NCBI GenBank assembly: GCA_905478845.1
Contig: CAJQKG010000131.1
Coordinates: 1-33,499, forward strand
DNA: 33,499 nt
Reading direction: 5' to 3'
DNA from: an uncultured Luminiphilus sp.
GTDB lineage: Bacteria > Pseudomonadota > Gammaproteobacteria > Pseudomonadales > Halieaceae
In this document: piece after piece, positions 1-8,094 of the stretch
How positions within the stretch are numbered: position 1 is the stretch's first letter
Layout: each line of letters opens with the position of its first letter
The notes under the pieces: generated by a model
Databases searched by the model: none
Seen by the model: only the letters and a program-made list of their open reading frames with translations
What the model was told of the DNA's origin: nothing
Program-made: the position numbers and the translations under genes

Positions 1-66
1 TTCCACTTGCCACCACTCTTTGCTGCGGTCGCGGCGCTTGGGTTTGTCTTTTCCACCATAGAGTAG
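1..66 (+). CDS. Possible 3' end of a truncated membrane-protein CDS (…FHLPPLFAAVAALGFVFSTIE*)
   Basis: Frame 1 from base 1 is open to TAG at 64-66 and encodes a hydrophobic C-terminus. Only 21 codons are visible, so coding status is not secure. A minus-strand reading (MVEKTNPSAATAAKSGGKW…) starting at 59 is also possible. Confidence 0.3.
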   Translation, partial: FHLPPLFAAVAALGFVFSTIE

Positions 67-164
67 TCAACTATTCATTTGAGGAGCTAGCATACACACA
101 GGCGCACCGCCTTAACACCGTCTTGACGAGAAGATTTTGTCAGTAAACTCATTAACGCCGACGC

Positions 165-193
165 TGATCCGGCTCCCTGCGCGTCCCGTAACT
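165..193 (+). promoter_or_regulatory. Candidate ECF sigma (RpoE/ChrR-type, ECF11) promoter: TGATCC-N18-TAACT
   Basis: TGATCC at 165-170, exactly 18 nt, then TAACT at 189-193; lies 44 nt upstream of the probable GTG start at 238. Confidence 0.5.
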
Positions 194-237
194 ACTGTCA
201 CCTTCTTCTCATCCTGATGACCGGAGTTTTGTCAGCA

Positions 238-1503
238 GTGAATATTGCAGTCATTGGAGCGGGCATCTCCGGGCTGGGATGCGCTTATCAGCTGGCCAAA
301 AGAGGCCATCGCGTCAACATTTTTGAGGCCCGAGACCGCATTGGTGGGCATACGGCTACCTACGACGTGCAGTTGGGCGCCCGGCGTTTCGCCATTGATA
401 CCGGCTTCATCGTCTACAACGACCGGAATTACCCCAATTTAGTCAGCCTTTTTGATGAGTTAGGCGTGACAACCCATGAAACATCGATGGGTTTCTCGGT
501 CTGTGACGAGGCGACTGGTCTAGAATACGCCGGTAATAATCTGAATACCCTGTTCGCTCAGCGAGGTAACTTACTGTCCCCCAGCTTCCTCGGCATGGTT
601 CGGGAGATTCTTCGCTTCAACAAGCTGGCGGTGAGTGACCTCGACGCAGGTCGCTTATCACCCAATCAGACGGTGGGCGACTACCTCTCCAATAACGGTT
701 TCAGCGATCATTTTGCCCGTCAATACTTGTTAGCGATGACATCAGCCATCTGGTCTGCAGACGCTGAGGATGCACAAGATTTTCCGCTGGAGTTTTTTGT
801 TCGTTTTTTCCGCAACCACGGCCTGCTGTCGTTAAAAGACCGCCCGCAATGGCGTGTGGTAGAGGGCGGAAGCCGTGAGTATCTTGCGCCGCTGACACAG
901 CGCGTCGCCGACTCAATCCGCACGCGGATGCCAGTGTCGCGCATCATGCGGCCGCCGGGCAAACCCGTCATGGTGCAATTTACCAACGGCCTCATGCGGG
1001 AGTTTGACGAGGTGGTTATCGCGACACATTCAGATGAAGCGCTGAAAATGCTAGGCGATCCCACGGATCATGAAAGAGCCGTTCTGGGCGCCATGCCTTA
1101 TCGCGAAAACGAAGTCATTTTGCACACCGATACTCGCCTGCTACCGAAGACTCAGCGAGCATGGTCTAGCTGGAACTATCGATTAAAACCTGAGAATGGT
1201 CGCGCCACCGTGACCTACAACATGAATATTTTGCAGGGCCTTGATGCGCCGGAAACGTTTTGTGTCACCTTGAACGACACCGCTTCCATCAATCCACATC
1301 GCATCCTAGGACGATTCAATTATGCGCATCCTCAGTTCACGCTCGAGGGCATGCAAGCACAGCAACGCTGGGCTGATATTAATGGGCATAATGGCACCTG
1401 GTTTTGCGGCGCTTATTGGCAAAATGGTTTCCACGAGGACGGCCTCGCTAGCGGCCTGCGCGTCGCAGAGAACCTGTGCTCCGCCCGCCAGATGGCGGCG
1501 TGA
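238..1503 (+). CDS. FAD-dependent amine oxidoreductase-like protein (NAD/FAD-binding)
   Basis: N-terminal Rossmann motif VIGAGISGLGCAYQLAKRGHRVNIFEARDRIGG. ORF opens at 217, but GTG 238 places the start at the dinucleotide-binding fold and has GGAG at 223-226 upstream. Confidence 0.88.
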   Translation: MNIAVIGAGISGLGCAYQLAKRGHRVNIFEARDRIGGHTATYDVQLGARRFAIDTGFIVYNDRNYPNLVSLFDELGVTTHETSMGFSVCDEATGLEYAGNNLNTLFAQRGNLLSPSFLGMVREILRFNKLAVSDLDAGRLSPNQTVGDYLSNNGFSDHFARQYLLAMTSAIWSADAEDAQDFPLEFFVRFFRNHGLLSLKDRPQWRVVEGGSREYLAPLTQRVADSIRTRMPVSRIMRPPGKPVMVQFTNGLMREFDEVVIATHSDEALKMLGDPTDHERAVLGAMPYRENEVILHTDTRLLPKTQRAWSSWNYRLKPENGRATVTYNMNILQGLDAPETFCVTLNDTASINPHRILGRFNYAHPQFTLEGMQAQQRWADINGHNGTWFCGAYWQNGFHEDGLASGLRVAENLCSARQMAA

Positions 1504-1532
1504 AAGCGGCACTGTATGAAAGCGGCACTGTA
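1501..1532 (+). repeat. Exact 16-bp tandem duplication (TGAAAGCGGCACTGTA x2)
   Basis: 1501-1516 and 1517-1532 are identical; they span the stop codon of the FAD gene and the start of DUF1365. Confidence 0.95.
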
Positions 1533-2262
1533 TAAGGGTACGCTCCACCACGCCCGTTACACCCCAAAGAAACACGCCTTCTCTTACAGCGTCTTTATGC
1601 CATTTGTGGAGCTGGGCTCGCTGGACCAGCTCACGCAAACCTTACCACTGTGGTCCAGCCAACGCTGGGCACCAGCTCGCTTTGTCAGAACTGATTTTCT
1701 CGGTGCAGCAGAGATACCCCTCATTGAGGCCGTTCGAGATCGCATCTTTGAAGAAACGGGTGAACGACACTCCGGACCCATTTACTTGCTCGCTAACTGG
1801 CGCTATTTTGGCTATCAGAACAATCCCATCGCGGTGTACTACTGTTACTGCGAACAGAATAAGAACCTGCAATATCTCGTTGCCGAGGTCACCAACACCC
1901 CTTGGGGTGAGCGCCATAGTTATGTTTTACCGGTGCCCGATGACAACGCACCGCTGACCACAGAGTTCGAAAAGAAACTGTATGTATCTCCTTTTAACCC
2001 GATGAATATGACCTATCGCTGGCAGAGCAATGCACCCGATGACGCGCTGCAGATTCAGATCACGCTCTTTGCCGCTGACCAGCGCGTCTTTGATGCCCAG
2101 CTGTCGCTCTCAGCCACGCCGCTAGATGCACGTTCAGCAATAAAAGCCATCGCTGCCTATCCCTTTATGACAATCAAAGTGGTCATTGCCATCTATTGGG
2201 AGGCCTTGTGCCTGTTTTTGAAAGGCGTCAGCCTGCATGCGCATCCAAAAAGATCCCATTAA
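1516..2262 (+). CDS. DUF1365 domain-containing protein
   Basis: ORF 248 aa, MKAALYKGTLHHARYTPKKHAFSYSVFMPFVEL…, typical of DUF1365, located between FAD oxidase and CFA synthase as in many proteobacteria. Confidence 0.88.
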   Translation: MKAALYKGTLHHARYTPKKHAFSYSVFMPFVELGSLDQLTQTLPLWSSQRWAPARFVRTDFLGAAEIPLIEAVRDRIFEETGERHSGPIYLLANWRYFGYQNNPIAVYYCYCEQNKNLQYLVAEVTNTPWGERHSYVLPVPDDNAPLTTEFEKKLYVSPFNPMNMTYRWQSNAPDDALQIQITLFAADQRVFDAQLSLSATPLDARSAIKAIAAYPFMTIKVVIAIYWEALCLFLKGVSLHAHPKRSH

Positions 2263-2301
2263 TATGACGCTCGACGTCAACCATGTCTGCTGAGGGCCCG
2301 C

Positions 2302-3558
2302 ATGAGCGAGTATCGCGTTAAGAACATCTCCAAGCTACCCATGCTCTTTGGGCCAAAGCAGGGGGGACTGGCAAGAACCCTGATACACACAGTACTCGGG
2401 AAGCTTCAGGTGGGCTCCCTGACAATGGTAGAGCAGGATGAGACACTGGTATTTGGGTCAAAAGCGGATCTTGCAGGCCCTCATGCTGAAGTGCATGTTC
2501 ACGATCTTGACCTCTACCGACGTATCCTGACCGGCGGCAGCATCGCCGCAGGAGAAACCTTCATCGAAGGCCTGTGGAGTAGCCCTAACCTGACCGCGGT
2601 CACTCGCGCCTTTAGCGGCAATATGGCGATGCTCGAGGCGATGTCTGATCAACAAAATTGGCTGCTCCGCCTCGCCCTGAAAACAACGCACTGGGGCCGC
2701 AGGAATACGGCTTCCCGCTCGCGGGAGAATATTGCTGCGCATTACGATCTGGGAAACGCATTTTTTTCACTGTTCCTCGACCCTAGCATGATGTATTCCG
2801 CCGCCGTATTCCCAACACCAGAAAGTGATCTGGCGGCCGCGTCGCAACACAAGCTGCAGCTCATCTGTGAAGATCTAGAACTGAAACCGGAGGACCACCT
2901 CGTCGAAATTGGAACCGGCTGGGGCGGCATGGCGATCTACGCGGCAGAGCATTATCACTGTCGCGTCACCACCACCACTATTTCCAAAGAGCAGTTTGAC
3001 TACACCGTAAAGGCTGTTGAAAAGCGCGGCTTACAGGATCGCATCACGGTTCTCTTTGATGATTATCGAGACCTTGAGGGGCAATTTGATAAATTGGTAT
3101 CTATTGAAATGATCGAAGCAGTGGGGCATCAGTTCTACGACACTTATTTTAGTACGCTGAGTAGACTGTTAAAGCCCGATGGCAAAGCCGTTATTCAGTC
3201 GATTACGATGACCGACCAACGCTATGAGCAAGCCCGGGATTCGGTTGATTTTATCAAGCGATATATCTTTCCCGGCGGCTGCCTACCGTCACTCAGCGTC
3301 ATCAGCAATGCATTGGCCAACGTCACAGATATGCAACTCAGTGGTTTACGCGATATCACTCGTGACTACGCCGATACCCTACAAGATTGGCATGACACTT
3401 TTCTCAGTCAGCTTGATCAAGTTCGCGCAATGGGCTTTGATGACCAGTTCATCCGCATGTGGCGATATTATTTGAGCTACTGTGAGGGAGGCTTTCGAGA
3501 GCGTATTATCGGCACCTACCAAATCACGATGACGAAACCTTATTATCGACCTCACTGA
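2302..3558 (+). CDS. Cyclopropane-fatty-acyl-phospholipid synthase family SAM-dependent methyltransferase
   Basis: 418 aa; NIAAHYDLGNAFFSLFLDPSMMYSAAVF, VEIGTGWGGMAIYAAEHY and YIFPGGCLPS motifs; GAGGG SD-like sequence upstream of ATG. Confidence 0.93.
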   Translation: MSEYRVKNISKLPMLFGPKQGGLARTLIHTVLGKLQVGSLTMVEQDETLVFGSKADLAGPHAEVHVHDLDLYRRILTGGSIAAGETFIEGLWSSPNLTAVTRAFSGNMAMLEAMSDQQNWLLRLALKTTHWGRRNTASRSRENIAAHYDLGNAFFSLFLDPSMMYSAAVFPTPESDLAAASQHKLQLICEDLELKPEDHLVEIGTGWGGMAIYAAEHYHCRVTTTTISKEQFDYTVKAVEKRGLQDRITVLFDDYRDLEGQFDKLVSIEMIEAVGHQFYDTYFSTLSRLLKPDGKAVIQSITMTDQRYEQARDSVDFIKRYIFPGGCLPSLSVISNALANVTDMQLSGLRDITRDYADTLQDWHDTFLSQLDQVRAMGFDDQFIRMWRYYLSYCEGGFRERIIGTYQITMTKPYYRPH

Positions 3559-3567
3559 CCAGACTGT

Positions 3568-4986
3568 ATGTTGCTGTCGCTAGCACCGATTTTATTGCTC
3601 GTAGCGTTGCTGTCTGCGTCGGTCGCCCTGTTTGGCTCTGATGCTTCCTATGGCCCCAATCAGGTAGCACTCGTTGTTGCAGCCGCAGCGACCATGCTGG
3701 TCGGATGGTGGCGAGGCATGAGCTGGCAGCAAATTCAAGACGGTATGGTCAGTGCCATTACGGTCTCGATTATGCCTATGATGATCCTGCTCTCCGTCGG
3801 CGCTTTAATCGGTAGCTGGATTATCAGTGGCACCGTACCGGGCATGATTTTTTACGGCCTACAATTGCTCAATCCCGATATCTTCTATGCTGCCTCGGCT
3901 GTTATTTGTGCGCTAGCATCATTGAGTCTGGGCAGTTCATGGACGGTCGCCGGGACACTGGGTATTGGTCTCATGGGTATCGCGACGACTTATGGGTTAT
4001 CCCCTGCCATTACCGCGGGCGCTATTATCTCTGGTGCATATTTCGGCGATAAGCTCTCGCCCCTTTCGGATACGACCAATCTTGCCGCAGCGGCCGTCGG
4101 CGTCGACCTGTTCGAGCATATTAAAAATATGCTGTGGACGACTTTGCCGGCGTTTGCCTTGGCCTTGCTCTTTTTTGCCGCCATTGGCAGCGAGGGCGCG
4201 GCCGCACCCGATGACATCACCCGCATTCGAGCCGCACTATCTGACCAATTCGCCATCACCCCTTGGGTGCTGTCGCCTTTGGTACTGATGCTGGCGATGA
4301 TTTACTTCAAGATCCCGGCCTACCCTGCCATTTTACTGTGTACCTTTTGTGGTGCCGCTTATGGGGCGCTTTTTCAGCCCGAGGTGGTTCGCAGCATGGC
4401 CCTGACCGCACACCCGGAATCTCCCGCACCGCTGTTACAGGGGCTGTGGATGGCACTCTTCTCGGGCTACCAATCACCGATTGGCGCTGATCAATTAAGC
4501 CAATTGCTCGATAAGGGCGGCTTGGCCAGCATGCTCAATACCATCTTCTTGATTCTTACTGCGATGACCTTTGGCGGGCTGCTCGATAGCACCGGTATTT
4601 TACGACAGCTGCTCGACTGGGTTTTAAAAGGCGTGAAGCGCACAGGTGATCTGATACTGGCAACGGTGGGAGGCGGCATCATCACCAATATTTTAGCGGC
4701 AGATCAATTTCTCGCCATCACCTTACCGGGGCGATTGTTTATCTCTGCGTACGACGATCGCGGACTGAGCCGTCTGAGCTTATCGAGAACACTCGAGGAC
4801 TCAGCAACACTCACCTCCGTGCTGGTGCCCTGGAATACTTGTGGTGCTTTTATGGCGGCAACACTGGGGGTGGCTACCTTCGACTACGCCCCCTATGCGC
4901 TGTTCAATCTGATCTGTCCGGTCCTGGCGATTCTTTTTGGCTACCTGATGATTGCCCAGCCACAGCGGACCACTGTGAGCGTATGA
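3568..4986 (+). CDS. nhaC: Na+/H+ antiporter, NhaC family
   Basis: 472 aa polytopic protein; LSLGSSWTVAGTLGIGLMGIA, AGAIISGAYFGDKLSPLSDTTNLAAAAVGVDLFEHI motifs typical of NhaC. Confidence 0.88.
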   Translation: MLLSLAPILLLVALLSASVALFGSDASYGPNQVALVVAAAATMLVGWWRGMSWQQIQDGMVSAITVSIMPMMILLSVGALIGSWIISGTVPGMIFYGLQLLNPDIFYAASAVICALASLSLGSSWTVAGTLGIGLMGIATTYGLSPAITAGAIISGAYFGDKLSPLSDTTNLAAAAVGVDLFEHIKNMLWTTLPAFALALLFFAAIGSEGAAAPDDITRIRAALSDQFAITPWVLSPLVLMLAMIYFKIPAYPAILLCTFCGAAYGALFQPEVVRSMALTAHPESPAPLLQGLWMALFSGYQSPIGADQLSQLLDKGGLASMLNTIFLILTAMTFGGLLDSTGILRQLLDWVLKGVKRTGDLILATVGGGIITNILAADQFLAITLPGRLFISAYDDRGLSRLSLSRTLEDSATLTSVLVPWNTCGAFMAATLGVATFDYAPYALFNLICPVLAILFGYLMIAQPQRTTVSV

Positions 4987-5420
4987 ACTGGGATTATGAT
5001 CATCCGTTCACGCTCGCAGTGACCGTTCAACCACAGCACATCGACGCACTCGACCACACCCGTAATACCCATTACGTCGAATGGTGCATGGAAGCCGCCT
5101 GGGCCCATACCTCAGCTCTGGGGTTGGGACCCGAGGATTATCGGCGACTCGACCGCGCAATGGCGCTGACACATGCTGAGTATGATTATCTCAAGGCCAC
5201 ACGGTCGGGGGATAAACTACTCGTGGGCACCTGGATTACGGAATGGGTCGGCAAAATCAAAATGATTCGCCGACTTCAAATTCACTGCCAGCGCTCTGGC
5301 GATACGGTTTTTCGAGGCCACTTGGAATTCGTCTGTATCGAAATTTCCACGGGGCTGCCAAAAAGACCGCCTAAAGCATTTGTCGAGTTGTATGGGCAAG
5401 CTTTGATCAGCAATACGTAA
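4983..5420 (+). CDS. Acyl-CoA thioesterase (hotdog-fold, 4HBT/YbgC-like)
   Basis: MNWDYDHPFTLAVTVQPQHIDALDHTRNTHYVEWCMEAAWAHT…; ATGA overlap (4983-4986) with the nhaC stop. The longer ORF from 4839 runs antiparsimoniously inside nhaC. Confidence 0.85.
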   Translation: MNWDYDHPFTLAVTVQPQHIDALDHTRNTHYVEWCMEAAWAHTSALGLGPEDYRRLDRAMALTHAEYDYLKATRSGDKLLVGTWITEWVGKIKMIRRLQIHCQRSGDTVFRGHLEFVCIEISTGLPKRPPKAFVELYGQALISNT

Positions 5421-5464
5421 CCAGTCGGTTAGTGAGGCTCGTCAGTCCATGATTAGCCTCAACA

Positions 5465-6430
5465 TTAAGCACGATGCCAATCAAAGCTGAGTGTCTCGGC
5501 AAGGGTACTCACTCCTATCTGGAGGGCTAATAGTCGATCAACCCCCAGCGCAACACCGGCACAATCGGGCAATCCTTCGGCCTGAGCAGCGAGCAAGCGC
5601 TGGTCAAGCTCACGCAGGGGTAGCCCCCTTTGCTGACGCTGCTCATTGTCTGCTAAAAATTGCGCAGTGAGCCCTGCTACATCACATTGCTCCCAGTACC
5701 CGTTGGCCACTTCGCGTCCATCGATATAGCACTCGAAGCGAGCGGCAACGGTGCCGCTATCAACCGCCATCGTTCTGGCCAGAGCGGCTTGCGAAACCGG
5801 AAACTCCGTCACGAAAACAACCCCCCAATCACTGATTGCCGGCTCAATACAGTGGCTCATTAACAACGCCAACGTAGCGTCGTAATCGAGCCCTAAAGGA
5901 AGGTCGCCGATGCGCTGCTGTGCAATGTCGGCGAGTTGACGATGACCCATGTTGGGGTCAAAAAGGTCAATACTGAGGTGCTCTTGAAACAACGCGCGAT
6001 ACGTCCACACCTGCCAGCCGGTTCGACCTAGTACCTCGCAGACTAATTCAGCCACCTCGCGTATTAGCATTCGATGATCCCAGTCGACTCGATACCACTC
6101 CAGCAATGAGAATTCAGGATTGTGATGGCGACCCGACTCTTCTTTTCGAAAGGCTTTGCTAATCTGGAAAATATCGCCCGATCCGGCCGCGAGCAAACGC
6201 TTCATCGCGAACTCCGGTGAGGTTTGCAGAAACCGATAGAGGCTCGCATCAGTGACATCGGCTGACACCGCAAACACCTCAAGATTAGGATCAGGAACCG
6301 TTGCCTGCGCCAACAGTGGGGTCTCCACCTCCATGACCCCTCGCACTGCGAAAAAGGCGCGGAGCTGATGCAGTAACTTGGCGCGGGCCGCGATCGTATC
6401 GAGCGACGCAGAGGGTCGCCAATCACTCAT
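5465..6430 (-). CDS. epmA: Elongation factor P--(R)-beta-lysine ligase
   Basis: 321 aa class II LysRS-like: VETPLLAQATVPDPNLEVF, FLQTSPEFAMKRLLAAGSGDIFQISKAFRKEESGRHHNPEFSLLEWYR, GVALGVDRLLAL; directly adjacent to efp. Confidence 0.95.
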   Translation of the reverse strand: MSDWRPSASLDTIAARAKLLHQLRAFFAVRGVMEVETPLLAQATVPDPNLEVFAVSADVTDASLYRFLQTSPEFAMKRLLAAGSGDIFQISKAFRKEESGRHHNPEFSLLEWYRVDWDHRMLIREVAELVCEVLGRTGWQVWTYRALFQEHLSIDLFDPNMGHRQLADIAQQRIGDLPLGLDYDATLALLMSHCIEPAISDWGVVFVTEFPVSQAALARTMAVDSGTVAARFECYIDGREVANGYWEQCDVAGLTAQFLADNEQRQQRGLPLRELDQRLLAAQAEGLPDCAGVALGVDRLLALQIGVSTLAETLSFDWHRA

Positions 6431-6433
6431 CTG

Positions 6434-7006
6434 CTAGCTTCTGCTAGCGCGACTCACGTATTCGCCACTTCGCGTGTCAATACGGATCACTTCACCCTCA
6501 GTAATAAAAAGAGGCACTCGCACCACCGCACCGGTACTCAACGTCGCGGGCTTGCTCCCGCCTTGTGCGGTATCGCCTTTTAAGCCGGGATCGGTTTCTG
6601 TGATGGCCAGCTCAATAAAGTTCGGCGGCGTTATCGCCAATGGCGCGCCGTTATACAGCGTCACTTCGTATTGCTCTTGCTCTTTGAGCCACTTCGCCGT
6701 CTCGCCCACAGCGTCTCGATCTGCGCCGAACTGTTCGTACGAAGCGGGGTCCATGAAGTACCAGAACTCGCCATCGGTATAGGAATACTCCAGCGTCATG
6801 TCCATCACGTCGGCGCCCTCGAGAGAGTCCCCGGACTTAAAGGTGCGCTCCCAAACCCTGCCCGATTTTAAATTGCGCAATTTGACACGATTGAATGCTT
6901 GCCCCTTGCCGGGCTTCACGAACTCATTTTCAAGGATCGAGCAGGGGTCTCCATCCAGCATGACCTTCAAACCAGATTTGAATTCATTCGTCGAGAAGTT
7001 TGCCAT
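6434..7006 (-). CDS. efp: Elongation factor P
   Basis: [46 protein letters not shown]… [13 protein letters not shown]; loop lysine context PGKGQAF as in E. coli EF-P. ATG at 7006 preferred. Confidence 0.97.
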   Translation of the reverse strand: MANFSTNEFKSGLKVMLDGDPCSILENEFVKPGKGQAFNRVKLRNLKSGRVWERTFKSGDSLEGADVMDMTLEYSYTDGEFWYFMDPASYEQFGADRDAVGETAKWLKEQEQYEVTLYNGAPLAITPPNFIELAITETDPGLKGDTAQGGSKPATLSTGAVVRVPLFITEGEVIRIDTRSGEYVSRASRS

Positions 7007-7075
7007 TGTCAAAGACCCATTTGGTAAAGACCATCATAATACCGCAGGCTGTTAGCAAGGTGCATCCGCCGATTG

Positions 7076-7996
7076 TTACGCCGCCGCAAATTCGCCTTCG
7101 TGACCCATCAGATAACAGACACCATCGAGACCGATATGCGTGATTTCGATGGGGCTCGCTGCCCGGACCGCAGGCTTGGCGTGAAACGCGATACCCAGAC
7201 CGGCAAGCGCCATCATAGACAGGTCGTTTGCACCATCACCCACAGCAATGCAATGGTCGGTTTCAATACCCAATCGACCTGCTAAGGCGCCTAATGCCTC
7301 AGCCTTGTACTCACGGTTCACAATAGGGGGGACAATCGTGCCGGTCACTTTACCGTCTCTAATTTCCAGCTCATTCGCGACGACATCATCAAACCCGTAA
7401 TCGTTTTTTAAGCGCTCCGCGATCGGCAAAAATCCGCCGGAAAAAATCGCCAACTTGAGACCGCGGGCTTTCAACGTCGTGGTCATCTCCCTCAGACCCG
7501 ACTGCACCGGAAGTTGTTCGGCCAATACATCGACCGCTCGCGCATCCAGCCCTTTTAATAACGCTAAGCGTGTGCGGAAACTCTCATCGAAGTCGAGCTC
7601 GCCGCGCATGGCGCGCGCGGTAATCTCTGCCACTTCAGCGCCAACACCGGCGACGCGCGCCAGCTCGTCAATGACTTCGCAGGCGATTAAAGTGGAATCC
7701 ATATCGAACACGGCTAAACCGTAGGGACGACAGCGGGATAAACGCGACTGCAGGGCAATATCGATGCGGTGCTGATCGGACAACTGCCGTAACTGCGAGG
7801 ATAAAATCTCGGGGTCAGGGCAATCAATCAGAAACTTGACCACCTCTCTGTGGTCGGCCAGCGAGACCGGCACGGCGACCCGCTGCGCGTCGACAACTTT
7901 GCCATGAACGGCGGATACCGCATTGTCGATCAATACTCGATTAAAAGGCGCCCCCGAGGGAACCATTACCACGATCACATACATCTGATCTGTCAC
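7076..7996 (-). CDS. serB: Phosphoserine phosphatase
   Basis: 306 aa; HAD motif AVFDMDSTLIACEVIDELA, FSGGFLPIAERLKNDYGFDDVVANELEI, AVGDGANDLSMMALAGLGIAFHAKP; N-terminal ACT-like extension. GTG start. Confidence 0.96.
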   Translation of the reverse strand: MTDQMYVIVVMVPSGAPFNRVLIDNAVSAVHGKVVDAQRVAVPVSLADHREVVKFLIDCPDPEILSSQLRQLSDQHRIDIALQSRLSRCRPYGLAVFDMDSTLIACEVIDELARVAGVGAEVAEITARAMRGELDFDESFRTRLALLKGLDARAVDVLAEQLPVQSGLREMTTTLKARGLKLAIFSGGFLPIAERLKNDYGFDDVVANELEIRDGKVTGTIVPPIVNREYKAEALGALAGRLGIETDHCIAVGDGANDLSMMALAGLGIAFHAKPAVRAASPIEITHIGLDGVCYLMGHEGEFAAA

Positions 7997-8094
7997 AAAA
8001 AATATCCTGAAATAAACGAGGGCTAGGGAAATCTGCGCACTAGGGTCAGTCTGTTAGAGTTTATACTGAACGCGGTGTCAATGGAGGCATCCTT

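Noticed and set aside
1-59. Minus-strand ORF start MVEKTNPSAATAAKSGGKW…
   Set aside because: No Shine-Dalgarno and only 19 codons visible; the plus-strand hydrophobic C-terminus reading is equally or more plausible.
4839-4982. N-terminal extension of the thioesterase ORF
   Set aside because: Lies inside nhaC in another frame; homologous sequence begins at ATG 4983 with a standard ATGA overlap.
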